Translations under genes and position numbers: made by a program
Notes under the pieces: model-generated
Told to the model about the DNA's origin: nothing
Seen by the model: the letters and a program-made list of their open reading frames with translations, nothing else
Database searches by the model: none
Assembly: GCF_900091605.1 (NCBI RefSeq)
Contig: NZ_FMCQ01000002.1
Span: forward strand, 744,001 to 808,000
Length of the DNA: 64,000 nucleotides
Origin: Micromonospora tulbaghiae
GTDB lineage: Bacteria > Actinomycetota > Actinomycetes > Mycobacteriales > Micromonosporaceae
Direction: 5' to 3'
Shown: piece after piece, positions 54,022-62,484 of the stretch
Layout of the letters: each line of letters opens with the position of its first letter
Position numbering within the stretch: the stretch's first letter is position 1

Positions 54022-55292
54022 GGCAGCTCCACCCGCACGAGGGTAGGCCCACCGGGCGGGCTGGACAGCAGCAGCCGCCCGTCCGCCGCGGCCACCCGGT
54101 CCGCGAGCCCGGTCAGGCCGGTGCCGCGCGCCGGGTCGGCGCCGCCCCGGCCGTCGTCGCGTACCTCGACCACCAGCAGGCGGTCGGTACGGGTCAGCCG
54201 TACCTGCGCCCGGCCGGCCCCGGCGTGCCGGGTGACGTTGCCGAGCGTCTCCGAGACCACGTACCAGGCGGTGGTCTCCACCAGGTCGGGCACCGGGCGG
54301 GTCAGGTCGGCGTGCACGGTGACCGGGACGACCGACCGCGCGGCCAGGTCACCGACGGCGGCGGCCAGGCCGAGTTCGGTGAGCTGTGGCGGGCGGATGC
54401 CCTGGACGATGCCGCGCAACGTCCCCATCAGCTCCTTGGCCTGCTCGTGCGCCGCCGCGAGCGGCTTCGCCACAGGGGAGTCGTCCGGCACGTCCAGGCG
54501 GGCCAGCCCGAGCTGGAGGGTGAGACTGGTCAGGCGCGGCTGCACGCCGTCGTGCACGTCCCGCTCGATGCGGCGTCGCTCCGCCTCGTAGGCGCTCACC
54601 AGGCGGGCACGGGACCGGGTCACCTCGCGCAGGGCCGTCCCGGCGGGCGCGTCGTCGAGCAGCAGGCGGGTCACCGCCGCCTGGACCGCGACGAGCAGCC
54701 CGGCCAGGTAGACCAGCGCCGGGACCGCCAGCAGGCCGGCGAGCGCGTACGGCACCGCCTCGGCGGGGGAGTCGACAGTGGCCCAGAGCAGCACGATCCG
54801 GTCCTCGCCGCCGGCCAGCCACGGACCGGCGACGAGCGCCGCGTCCAGCAGCACGAGCAGGCCGAACGTCCCGTACGCCAGCGGCACCGCCGCACCCAGC
54901 ACGGCCAGGTAGGCGCCCTCCCGCCACCCGGTGGCGGTGGTGAAACGGGCGGCGAGCCCTCGCCACCCCGGCGCCGTCACCGGGCGGTCGTCGACCAGGC
55001 CGAGGCGCCACCGCTCGACCGCCGCCACCGGCGCGCCGGCCAGCGGGGCGAGCGCCACCACCGCCAGCGCCACCACGGCCAGCGCCGCCAGCGCCCCGGC
55101 GTCGACGGGGCGGCCCCGCCGCAGCGCGGCGGCCACCAGCAGCAGCGGCGCGGCGACGACCGTCGCGCCGAGCGCCGCCGCGCCGGCCAGGGGCAGGGTC
55201 GTGACGGCGTACGCCAGGGCCCGCCACGGCCATGCGGAGAGCAGGTAGCGGCGGTGGCGCAACGCGGCGGCCAGCCCTTGATCAACGGTCAT
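54009..55292 (-). CDS. NarX/DesK-type sensor histidine kinase
   Basis: A 427-residue membrane histidine kinase. The N-terminal 210 residues hold about five membrane helices forming an actinobacterial sensor domain. A dimerisation/HisKA_3 region follows with RRRIERDVHDGVQPRLTSLT (phosphorylated His in RDVHDG; the usual L-H-D-G-A-Q reads V-H-D-G-V-Q). The HATPase_c part has SETLGNVTRHAGAGRAQVRL (N-box) and VRDDGRGGADPARGTGLTGL (G1). TAGCGT (55304-55299) ends 6 nt before the ATG, so the operon message is leaderless. The signal is unknown. Confidence 0.94.
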   Translation of the reverse strand: MTVDQGLAAALRHRRYLLSAWPWRALAYAVTTLPLAGAAALGATVVAAPLLLVAAALRRGRPVDAGALAALAVVALAVVALAPLAGAPVAAVERWRLGLVDDRPVTAPGWRGLAARFTTATGWREGAYLAVLGAAVPLAYGTFGLLVLLDAALVAGPWLAGGEDRIVLLWATVDSPAEAVPYALAGLLAVPALVYLAGLLVAVQAAVTRLLLDDAPAGTALREVTRSRARLVSAYEAERRRIERDVHDGVQPRLTSLTLQLGLARLDVPDDSPVAKPLAAAHEQAKELMGTLRGIVQGIRPPQLTELGLAAAVGDLAARSVVPVTVHADLTRPVPDLVETTAWYVVSETLGNVTRHAGAGRAQVRLTRTDRLLVVEVRDDGRGGADPARGTGLTGLADRVAAADGRLLLSSPPGGPTLVRVELPCRP

Positions 55293-55425
55293 GGCCCGAC
55301 GCTAGCCAGGCCACGCCGCCCGGCCCAGCCGGTTGGACCCCGCTCTCCGGGTAGGTCTGGCCCTACCCCGCACCGCCCCGCCACGCCCCGTGCGCCCGGC
55401 CGCCCCGAGGCGGTGCACTCGACGG

Positions 55426-56070
55426 ATGAGAAACCGCCTCGCCGGCGCATGCTGGCTGCTCGCCACCGCGTCGTTCGTGGTCGCCAATGTCATCGTCGGC
55501 CTGGCCTGGGAGCAACCCGGGTTCAGCTGGGCCGAGCACAACATCAGCGACCTCGGCAACGTGACGTGCGGCGTGTGGGACACCAGCCGGCCCCGCCCGG
55601 TCTGCTCGCCGTGGCACCCGGCCATGAACGCCGTGTTCGTCGGTGCCGGGCTGCTGCTCGCGTTCGGCGCGCTGCTCGCACACCGGGCGCTGCGCCCGGG
55701 CCGCGCCGCGGCCGTCGCCGTCGCGTCGATCGTGGCCGCCGGGTCCGGGTACGTGCTGGCCGGTCTCTACCCGGCGGACGTGGACGAGAACCTGCACGTG
55801 CTCGGTGCGCTGCTGGTCTTCGCGCCCGGCAACGCGGCGATGCTCGCCGCCGCGCTCGCCGGCCGGTCGCCGCTGCTGCGCGAGCTGCGGACCGTCAGCG
55901 CGCTCCTGGGCCTGCTCGGGCTGGCCGGCACCGTGCTGTTCCTGTCCCGGGTGGACGCCGGCATCGGCGTGGGCGGCATGGAACGCGTCGCCGTGTTCCC
56001 GCTGTTCGCCTGGGTGACGGCGGCCGGGCTCCGGCTGCTGCGGTCACGTCGGTCCCGGCCCCTATCCTGA
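55426..56070 (+). CDS. DUF998-family membrane protein
   Basis: A 214-residue membrane protein with six predicted helices and the DUF998 pattern: EQPGFSWAEHNISDLGNVTC near the first loop, LAGLYPADVDENLHVLGALL in the middle and a basic C-terminus. The family has no assigned function. The ATG at 55426 is preferred over a longer frame whose extra residues are Pro/Arg-rich. It ends 4 bp before the DUF1905 gene, though that gene also has its own -10 box. Confidence 0.85.
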   Translation: MRNRLAGACWLLATASFVVANVIVGLAWEQPGFSWAEHNISDLGNVTCGVWDTSRPRPVCSPWHPAMNAVFVGAGLLLAFGALLAHRALRPGRAAAVAVASIVAAGSGYVLAGLYPADVDENLHVLGALLVFAPGNAAMLAAALAGRSPLLRELRTVSALLGLLGLAGTVLFLSRVDAGIGVGGMERVAVFPLFAWVTAAGLRLLRSRRSRPLS

Positions 56071-56074
56071 CCGG

Positions 56075-56362
56075 ATGGAGCTGGCGTTCAGCGGCGAGGT
56101 GTGGTTCTGGCGCGGCCCGGCGCCGTACCACTTCGTCACAGTGCCCGCCGAGCAGAGCGCGGCGATCGAGGCCGCCTCGGCGTCGGTCACCTACGGCTGG
56201 GGCATGATCCCGGTGACGGTCCGCATCGGTGACACCGACTGGCGGACGTCGCTGTGGCCCAAGGACGGCCGGTACGTGGTGCCGCTGCGGGTCGCGGCGC
56301 GCCGGGCGGAGGGCATCGAGCTGGGCGACCGGGTCGACGTGCGGCTGACGGTGGACGTGTGA
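56075..56362 (+). CDS. DUF1905-family protein
   Basis: A 95-residue protein with a small beta-barrel pattern (MELAFSGEVWFWRGPAPYHF, GWGMIPVTVRIGDTDWRTSL, VVPLRVAARRAEGIELGDRV) that matches DUF1905, of unknown function. TATCCT (56063-56068) ends 6 nt before the ATG. Its stop overlaps the GTG start of the sirtuin gene (GTGA), so the two are coupled. Confidence 0.87.
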   Translation: MELAFSGEVWFWRGPAPYHFVTVPAEQSAAIEAASASVTYGWGMIPVTVRIGDTDWRTSLWPKDGRYVVPLRVAARRAEGIELGDRVDVRLTVDV

Positions 56363-57183
56363 CCGGGCCGGAGCTGGCCGAGGCGGGCCGGCTGCTCGCC
56401 GCCGCGCGGCGGCCGGTCGTCTTCACCGGGGCGGGCATGTCGGCCGAGAGCGGCGTGCCGACGTTCCGCGACGCCCAGATTGGACTCTGGCAGCGGTACG
56501 ACCCGCAGGAGCTGGCGACCCCGGCGGCGTTCCGGGCCGACCCGGCGCTGGTCTGGGGCTGGTACGAGGCACGCCGGCGCGGGGTGCGGCGGGCGCTGCC
56601 GAATCCGGGGCACCGGGCGGTCGCCGCGATCCAGGCGCGTCTGACGGAGACGGTGGTGATCACGCAGAACGTCGACGACCTGCACGAGCGCGGCGGCGTC
56701 CCCGCCCCGGTACGCCTGCACGGCAGCCTGTTCGCACCCCGTTGCTCGGCCTGCGCCCGGCCCGCGCCGGTGCCGTCCGATCCGCCGGTGCCGCACGACG
56801 GTCCGGTGCCGCACGACGGTCCGGAACCGCACGCGCCGGAACCGCACGACGGGCCGCTGACCCCGCCCGCGTGCGCCGGATGCGGTGCGCCGGTGCGGCC
56901 GGGCGTGGTGTGGTTCGGCGAGGCGCTGCCGTCGGCCGCGCTCGACGCGGCGGTCGAGGCGGCGTCCGGCTGCGACCTGCTGCTGACTGTCGGCACCTCG
57001 GCGCTGGTGCACCCGGCCGCCGAGATCCCGCTCGTCGCGGCTCGCCTCGGCGCGCCCGTGGTGCAGGTGAACCCGGTGCCGACGCCGCTGGACGCGATCT
57101 GCACGGTGAACATGCGCGGCCCGGCCGGCGAGGTGCTGCCCGCGCTGGTCCGCGCCGCATGGCCGGACGCCGACGCCGGCTGA
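56359..57183 (+). CDS. Sir2-family NAD-dependent protein deacylase
   Basis: A 274-residue sirtuin that removes acyl groups from Lys with NAD+. The motifs are GAGMSAESGVPTFRDAQIGL (about residues 24-43), TQNVDDLHERGG, catalytic His in RLHGSLF, two zinc Cys pairs CSAC and CAGC, and GTSALVHPAAEIPL and QVNPVPTPLD. The zinc module is enlarged: between the Cys pairs there is a run of P-x-P-H-D-G-P units encoded by an 18-bp tandem repeat. The GTG overlaps the DUF1905 stop. Deacylase specificity (R/Y residues of Sirt5 type) cannot be read securely. Confidence 0.93.
   Translation: MTGPELAEAGRLLAAARRPVVFTGAGMSAESGVPTFRDAQIGLWQRYDPQELATPAAFRADPALVWGWYEARRRGVRRALPNPGHRAVAAIQARLTETVVITQNVDDLHERGGVPAPVRLHGSLFAPRCSACARPAPVPSDPPVPHDGPVPHDGPEPHAPEPHDGPLTPPACAGCGAPVRPGVVWFGEALPSAALDAAVEAASGCDLLLTVGTSALVHPAAEIPLVAARLGAPVVQVNPVPTPLDAICTVNMRGPAGEVLPALVRAAWPDADAG
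56785..56853. repeat. 18-bp tandem repeat in the sirtuin zinc loop
   Basis: Four in-frame units: two identical CCGGTGCCGCACGACGGT copies (56785-56802, 56803-56820), one shortened 15-bp unit (56821-56835) and one 18-bp variant (56836-56853), coding for P-V-P-H-D-G-type hexapeptides. Confidence 0.85.
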
Positions 57184-57343
57184 ACCGACCGCCGCCGCGC
57201 CGCCCGCCGCGCCGCCCGTCGTGCTGCCCGGCGGGCACCGGTGCGGCGGACCGGGCCGGGCGTGATCGCCGGAATCACCCGGTTCAACCGTCCGGGGCCG
57301 CCTACCGTCGGCGCAGGAGGTGGACCGGCGGAGGGCGGCGGAC

Positions 57344-58570
57344 GTGGGACGCGAACGGGTGCGACGGAGGCTGCGCGCGCCCCGGCCGGGGCCGGACCAG
57401 CGCCGGGTCACCCCGTTCGAGATCTTCTTCGACCTGGTCTTCGTCTTCGCGCTCACCCGGATCATGGCGCTGATCGAGCCGCATCCGACCCCGGCCGGGA
57501 TGGCCAAGGGCCTCCTCCTGCTCGTGCTGCTCTGGGTGGCGTGGCTGTCGTACACCTGGTTGGGCAACCACACGCCCGCCGACGTCGGGGTGGTGCGCGG
57601 CGGGTTCCTGGTCGCGATGGCCGCGTTGTTCCTGGCCGCCCTCGCCATGCCGCAGGCGTGGACGCCGGGCCCGGGGCTGGACGGGCCGCTGATCGTGGTG
57701 CTGGCCTACGTGGTGCTGCGCGTGGTGCACCTGACGCTGTTCCACTGGGCCGCGACGGGTGACCCGGCACTGCGCGCCCGGATCCGGTTCTTCGCGTTCG
57801 TCAGCGCCGTCGGCTGGGTGCCGCTGCTGCTCGGCGCGCTGCTGGACGGTGCCGCGCACGCGGCGCTGTGGGTGCTGGGCTTCGCCGTCGAGGTGGCCGG
57901 TCAACGGCTGTCGTACGCCCGTCGGGGCGCCTGGCCACTGCGCAGCCCGACGCACTTCGCCGAGCGGTACGGCCTGGTGCTGATCATCTCGCTGGGGGAG
58001 TCGGTGGTGGCCGCGGGGGTGGGCGCAGCCTCGGCGGTCACCGAGCCGCCGGTCCTCGCCGTGGCGCTCGTCGCCTTCGTGGTGACCGTCAGCCTCTGGT
58101 GGCTCTACTTTCACCGCACGTACCCGGCGGCGGCCCTTGCGCTCGCCGCCGCACCGGCGGCGCAGCGGGCCCGGATGGCCGCGGACGCCTACAGCCAGAC
58201 CCATCTGCTGCTCGTCGCCGGCGTCATCTACCTGGCGCTCGGCGTCGAACAGGTGCTGGAGCACGTCGCCGACCCGCAGGCCGGGCCCCGGCTGAACCCC
58301 TCGGCGGCGGTGGCGCTGTTCGGCGGCGCGGCCGTCTACCTGGCCGGACGGCTGCTGTTCCGCCGGCTGACCGGGCAGCCGGTCGGACCGGTCCGGCTGG
58401 CCGTCGCCGGGGCGGCGCTGCCGTTGGCCGTGCTCGGGACGGTGCTGCCGCCACCGCTGGCGCTGGCGGCGCTGGCCGGGCTGCTGCTGGCCGCGATCGC
58501 CGTCGATCGGCGCGGTGAGCCGTCCGCCGCCGGGCGGTCGACGGTAACCGATGCGCATCAACCGGTTTGA
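57344..58570 (+). CDS. low temperature requirement (LtrA)-family membrane protein
   Basis: A 408-residue membrane protein with about 11 helices. The LtrA signature is at the start: RVTPFEIFFDLVFVFALTRI, then the conserved FAERYGLVLIISLGESVVAA (about residues 205-225) and LWWLYFHRTYPAAALALAAA. LtrA proteins are uncharacterised beyond cold growth in Listeria. The GTG at 57344 has GGAGGGCGG 6-8 nt upstream; a GTG at 57320 is too close to AGGAG. TACCGT at 57303-57308 may be the -10 box. Confidence 0.87.
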   Translation: MGRERVRRRLRAPRPGPDQRRVTPFEIFFDLVFVFALTRIMALIEPHPTPAGMAKGLLLLVLLWVAWLSYTWLGNHTPADVGVVRGGFLVAMAALFLAALAMPQAWTPGPGLDGPLIVVLAYVVLRVVHLTLFHWAATGDPALRARIRFFAFVSAVGWVPLLLGALLDGAAHAALWVLGFAVEVAGQRLSYARRGAWPLRSPTHFAERYGLVLIISLGESVVAAGVGAASAVTEPPVLAVALVAFVVTVSLWWLYFHRTYPAAALALAAAPAAQRARMAADAYSQTHLLLVAGVIYLALGVEQVLEHVADPQAGPRLNPSAAVALFGGAAVYLAGRLLFRRLTGQPVGPVRLAVAGAALPLAVLGTVLPPPLALAALAGLLLAAIAVDRRGEPSAAGRSTVTDAHQPV

Positions 58571-58638
58571 AAGCCGAACCACAGGAGAAGTGCAGGTCGC
58601 GCCCGGCAGAGTGGCCGGCGCGATCACGGGAGGTGGCG

Positions 58639-59991
58639 ATGTCACGGAAACTGCGGGCGACCGCGTTGGCCGGGGTGCTGACCCTGGCGATCAGCGGCTG
58701 CGGCGGCGTCGGCGGGGGAGGGGACTCCGGCGGCGGTGGCGCCGAGGGCAGCGGCGCGCTGAGCACCATGGGCTTCAGCCTGTCCGACGAGATCGCCACC
58801 ACCCGGGTGGACGCTTTCAAGCGCGACCACGGCGACGTCCGGCTGACGATCACCGAGGGCGCGTTCGACGAGCAGCAGTTCCTGTCGGCGGTTGCCTCGG
58901 GCAACCCACCGGATCTGGTCTACATGGACCGCAAGCTCATCGGCACGTACGCCGAGCGCGGCTCGATCCAGCCGCTCACCGACTGCGTCGAGAAGCAGCG
59001 GGTCGACATGGCGGAGTACCGGCAGTCCGCGCGGGAGCAGGTGACGCTCGACGGCACGGTGTACGGCATCCCCGAGTTCTCCCAGGTCCGCGTGCTCTAC
59101 CTGAACGAGGCGCTGCTCAAGCGGGCCGGGCTGGGCGCCGACGACGTGAACCTGGCCGACTGGGCGGGCCTGCCCGCGCTCAACGCCAGGCTCGCCGCCG
59201 TCTCCGGGGGCCGGCTCAGCCGCATCGGCATCGACCCGAAGATCCCGGAGTTCCTGCCAATGTGGGCCAAGGCCAACGGCGCCGACATGATCTCCGCCGA
59301 CGGCACCCGGGCCAACCTCACCGACCCGAAGGTGGTCGAGGCGCTCACCACCGGCGTCGGGCTCATCCAGGCCCAGGGCGGCTGGGGGAAGTTCAAGTCG
59401 TTCCGGGACACGTTCGACTTCTTCGGCGCGCAGAACCCGCTGGCGAAGAACCAGATCGCCGCGTGGCCGATGGAGGAGTGGTTCCTCAACCAGGCCGCGA
59501 AGAACAGCCCGGACGCCGAGCTGGTGGTCAAGCCGTTCGTGGACCGGCAGGGCAAGCCGCTGAGCCTGTCCTCCGGGCAGGCGTGGGTGGTCACCAAGGG
59601 GGCGAAGAATCCGGAGGCCGCCTGCGCGTTCGTCAAGCAGATGACCGCCACCGACACGTGGCTGGCCGCCGCCCGGGCGCGCGCCGAGGCGCGCAAGGCC
59701 GCGAACCTGCCCTTCACCGGCCTCTGGACCGGCAACACCACAGCCGACAAGAAGATCTTCGACGAGGTGTACAAGCCCACCGGCAACAAGCGCTTCGACG
59801 ACGCGGTGCAGACCATCCGCCAGGCGCAGGACGCCGCGTTCGCGATGCCCGCCTCGCCCGCCGGCGCCGAGTTCGACAAGGCGTGGACGGACGCGGTCAA
59901 CCGGGTGCTGTCCGGTCAGGAGCAGCCCGCGCAGGCGCTCGACCGGGCCCAGCGGGAGGCGACCGCCGCGCTGGACAAGGCCGCGGACTAG
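58639..59991 (+). CDS. sugar ABC transporter substrate-binding lipoprotein
   Basis: A 450-residue extracellular binding protein of the family-1 (MalE/UgpB) type. The lipoprotein signal LAGVLTLAISGCGG gives lipidated Cys at about residue 21, followed by a Gly-rich tether. The two-lobe pattern is normal: VASGNPPDLVYMDRKLIGTY, EQVTLDGTVYGIPEFSQVRV and NPEAACAFVKQMTATDTWLA. GGGAGG precedes the ATG. It is the first gene of a three-gene operon with two permeases; the sugar cannot be told, and no glycosidase or LacI gene is attached. Confidence 0.92.
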   Translation: MSRKLRATALAGVLTLAISGCGGVGGGGDSGGGGAEGSGALSTMGFSLSDEIATTRVDAFKRDHGDVRLTITEGAFDEQQFLSAVASGNPPDLVYMDRKLIGTYAERGSIQPLTDCVEKQRVDMAEYRQSAREQVTLDGTVYGIPEFSQVRVLYLNEALLKRAGLGADDVNLADWAGLPALNARLAAVSGGRLSRIGIDPKIPEFLPMWAKANGADMISADGTRANLTDPKVVEALTTGVGLIQAQGGWGKFKSFRDTFDFFGAQNPLAKNQIAAWPMEEWFLNQAAKNSPDAELVVKPFVDRQGKPLSLSSGQAWVVTKGAKNPEAACAFVKQMTATDTWLAAARARAEARKAANLPFTGLWTGNTTADKKIFDEVYKPTGNKRFDDAVQTIRQAQDAAFAMPASPAGAEFDKAWTDAVNRVLSGQEQPAQALDRAQREATAALDKAAD

Positions 59992-59997
59992 CCCGCC

Positions 59998-60951
59998 ATG
60001 GCCACCACCACCGTCACCCCTGCCGTACCGGGCCGGCGGCGCCGCGCGTCGCTGGCCCGGCGGGAGGCCCGCTGGGCGTACCTGTTCCTGGCGCCGTGGA
60101 TCGTCGGGTTCCTGGCGTTCACCGCCGGGCCGATGATCGCCAGCCTGTGGCTCAGCTTCACCGAGTACGACGTGATCAACTCACCGCGCTTCACCGGGCT
60201 GGACAACTACCGGCAACTGATGTCGGACCCGCAGGTGGCGCGAAGCCTCGGCAACACCGTCTACTACACCGCGCTGCACGTGCCGCTGGTGATGGCGATC
60301 TCGCTCGGGCTGGCCCTGCTGCTCAAGCGCGTCGGCCGGCTCTCCGGCTTCTTCCGTACCGTGTTCTACCTGCCGGTGATGACGCCGGCGGTGGCGGTCG
60401 GCATCCTGTTCCTGCTGCTGCTCAACACGCAGGACGGCCTGATCAACCGCGGTCTGGCGCTGGTCGGGATCGACGGTCCGAGCTGGACCACGGACCCGGA
60501 CTGGGTGATGCCCGGCATCGTGCTGATGAGCCTGTGGAGCCTGGGCTCCACAGTGATCATCTATCTGGCCGCGCTGCAGGGCGTGCCCCGCGACCTGTAC
60601 GAGGCGGCCCAGCTCGACGGCGCCGGCGCCTGGGCGCGGTTCCGGCACGTCACGCTGCCGATGATCTCCGGCGCGCTGTTCTTCACGCTGATCGTCAACA
60701 CCATCGCGTCGCTGCAGATGTTCACCGAGGTCTACACCATGTACTTCGGCAACCGGCAGACCGCCGGTTCGTTCAGCAGCGACGCGGCGTCGTTCTACGT
60801 GATCCACCTCTTCCGGGAGGCGTTCCAGTTCCTGCACATGGGCTTCGCGTCGGCGATGGCCTGGCTGCTCTTCCTGATCATCCTGGTGATCACGCTGGTG
60901 CAGGTGAAGCTGGGCAACCGGTTCGTCTACTACGAGGGGGAGGACCGGTGA
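59998..60951 (+). CDS. sugar ABC transporter permease (MalF-like)
   Basis: A 317-residue membrane protein with six helices: WAYLFLAPWIVGFLAFTAGP at the start, FRTVFYLPVMTPAVAVGILF in the middle and the EAA loop EAAQLDGAGAWARFRHVTLP (about residues 201-220) that docks the ATPase. It starts 6 bp after the binding protein stop and overlaps the second permease by 4 bp. Confidence 0.95.
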   Translation: MATTTVTPAVPGRRRRASLARREARWAYLFLAPWIVGFLAFTAGPMIASLWLSFTEYDVINSPRFTGLDNYRQLMSDPQVARSLGNTVYYTALHVPLVMAISLGLALLLKRVGRLSGFFRTVFYLPVMTPAVAVGILFLLLLNTQDGLINRGLALVGIDGPSWTTDPDWVMPGIVLMSLWSLGSTVIIYLAALQGVPRDLYEAAQLDGAGAWARFRHVTLPMISGALFFTLIVNTIASLQMFTEVYTMYFGNRQTAGSFSSDAASFYVIHLFREAFQFLHMGFASAMAWLLFLIILVITLVQVKLGNRFVYYEGEDR

Positions 60952-61865
60952 CCACCACGAGTCAGCCGCCGGCCGCCGGCGCCGTCGTCGCGCCGGTGAC
61001 CGCGCCCGGACCGGTGCGGCAGGACGACGACGGCCGCCGGCCCCGCTGGCAGCGCGTGCTGTTCGTGCTCGCGCTGGTGGCCGCCGCCGTGGTCTTCCTG
61101 CTGCCGTTCGTCTGGCTGGTCGGCGCGTCGCTGCGACCCCGGGAGTACGTCTTCGCGCCGGGCCTGCTGCCCACGCCGTTCGCGCCGGACAACTACGCCC
61201 GGGCGTGGGACGCGATGCCGCTGTTCACCTGGCTGTTCAACAGCGTGGTGGTGGGGGTGGCGGCGGCGGCCGCGGCCACGCTGTCCAGCGCCTGGGTCGC
61301 GTTCGGGTTCGCGTACTTCCGGTTCCCCGGCCGCAACCTGCTGTTCGGTCTGGTGCTGGCCACCATGATGCTGCCGTTCGCGGTCACCATGATCCCGACG
61401 TACCTGATCTGGAACCGGCTCGGCCTGGTCGACACGCAGGTGCCGCTCTGGGCCGGCAACCTGTTCGGCTCGGCGTTCTACATCTTCCTGCTGCGCCAGT
61501 TCTTCCTGTCGCTGCCCCGGGAGTACTTCGAGGCGGCCCGGGTCGACGGGGCCGGCTATCCGCAGCTGTTCTGGCGGATGGCGTTCCCGCTTGTCCGTCC
61601 GGCCCTGCTGGTGGCGTTCGTGTTCGAGTTCAAGGCGAGCTGGACGGACCTGGTGAAGCCGCTGATCTATCTGCGCAACGAGCAGCTCTACACGCTGCCC
61701 CGGGGGCTGAAGGTGATCCTGGACCGGTTCGGCTACGGCGGCGAGCAGCAGTGGGAGGTCGTCCTCGCCGCCAGCGTGATCGCCACCGTACCGATGATCA
61801 TCCTGTTCTTCCTGGCCCAGCGGCACTTCGTGGAGGGGATCGCGACGGGCGGGCGCAAGGGGTGA
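60948..61865 (+). CDS. sugar ABC transporter permease (MalG-like)
   Basis: A 305-residue membrane protein with six helices and the MalG-type EAA loop EAARVDGAGYPQLFWRMAFP (about residues 196-215), preceded by ATMMLPFAVTMIPTYLIWNR. The start is GTG overlapping the stop of the first permease (GTGA). No ATPase gene follows: the next gene is on the other strand. As in Streptomyces, a shared MsiK-type ATPase encoded elsewhere is expected to energise this importer. Confidence 0.95.
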   Translation: MTTTSQPPAAGAVVAPVTAPGPVRQDDDGRRPRWQRVLFVLALVAAAVVFLLPFVWLVGASLRPREYVFAPGLLPTPFAPDNYARAWDAMPLFTWLFNSVVVGVAAAAAATLSSAWVAFGFAYFRFPGRNLLFGLVLATMMLPFAVTMIPTYLIWNRLGLVDTQVPLWAGNLFGSAFYIFLLRQFFLSLPREYFEAARVDGAGYPQLFWRMAFPLVRPALLVAFVFEFKASWTDLVKPLIYLRNEQLYTLPRGLKVILDRFGYGGEQQWEVVLAASVIATVPMIILFFLAQRHFVEGIATGGRKG

Positions 61866-61868
61866 GCC

Positions 61869-62414
61869 TCACGCGCCGCGCGGCGCCCGCTTCGGGAAGA
61901 CGGTGTACGCGACCGGCCAGAACACCAGCCAGCCCGCCATCACCACAGTGAGCCGGCCGGTCCACGCCCACAGCTCGGCGGTGCGCTCGCCGTCGCCGAC
62001 CAGGGCGATGCCGGCGAGCAGCACGGCGCAGGCGACCGCCCAGCCGATCATGCCCTTGCCCCACTCGCGCCACTCGTGCCGGGCCCGCGCCATCCCGTAC
62101 CGGGGGGCCCGGCGCGGGGGCGGGCCGCCGGCGAACCGGTGCGCGAACCGCTCGTCGGCCCAGCGCACCATGCTGTGCCCGAACGCCACCGAGAACCCGA
62201 GGTACGCGGCGGCGAGGCCGTGGGCGAACGTGGCGGTCGCGCCCCGGCGCAGGTCGATCATCGTGGCGGCGAGCAGCACCAGGTCGACGACCGGAACGGC
62301 GATCAGCAGGGCGGCGCCGAGGCGGGGCCGCCGCAGCGGGTAGCGGGCGATCAGCCCGGCGAGCAGCACCACCCAGAACGCCACCTCGCATCCGATGATC
62401 ACTGCCACGAGCAT
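61869..62414 (-). CDS. small multi-pass membrane protein of unknown function
   Basis: A 181-residue protein with about five hydrophobic segments (LVAVIIGCEVAFWVVLLAGL, GAALLIAVPVVDLVLLAATM, FAHGLAAAYLGFSVAFGH, WAVACAVLLAGIALVG, LTVVMAGWLVFWPVAYTVF) and a basic cytosolic loop (FAGGPPPRRAPRYGMARARH). Known as a conserved actinobacterial type, without assigned role. The ATG at 62414 has a perfect AAGGAG. It is divergent from the tetR gene with an operator-like repeat in the 70-bp gap, so it is probably that regulator's target. Confidence 0.83.
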   Translation of the reverse strand: MLVAVIIGCEVAFWVVLLAGLIARYPLRRPRLGAALLIAVPVVDLVLLAATMIDLRRGATATFAHGLAAAYLGFSVAFGHSMVRWADERFAHRFAGGPPPRRAPRYGMARARHEWREWGKGMIGWAVACAVLLAGIALVGDGERTAELWAWTGRLTVVMAGWLVFWPVAYTVFPKRAPRGA

Positions 62415-62433
62415 GCGGACTCCTTTTTTAGTA

Positions 62434-62457
62434 CGCTGTGCGATAACCGTAACAGCG
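62434..62457. promoter_or_regulatory. operator-like inverted repeat between the membrane gene and tetR
   Basis: CGCTGT (62434-62439) and ACAGCG (62452-62457) are perfect arms around a 12-nt centre, in the 70-bp divergent gap. The adjacent TTTTTTAGTAC run is the most A/T-rich spot here and serves the minus-strand gene. Confidence 0.5.
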
Positions 62458-62484
62458 GCCGTCAACCAGGTTCCGGAGGGGCCC

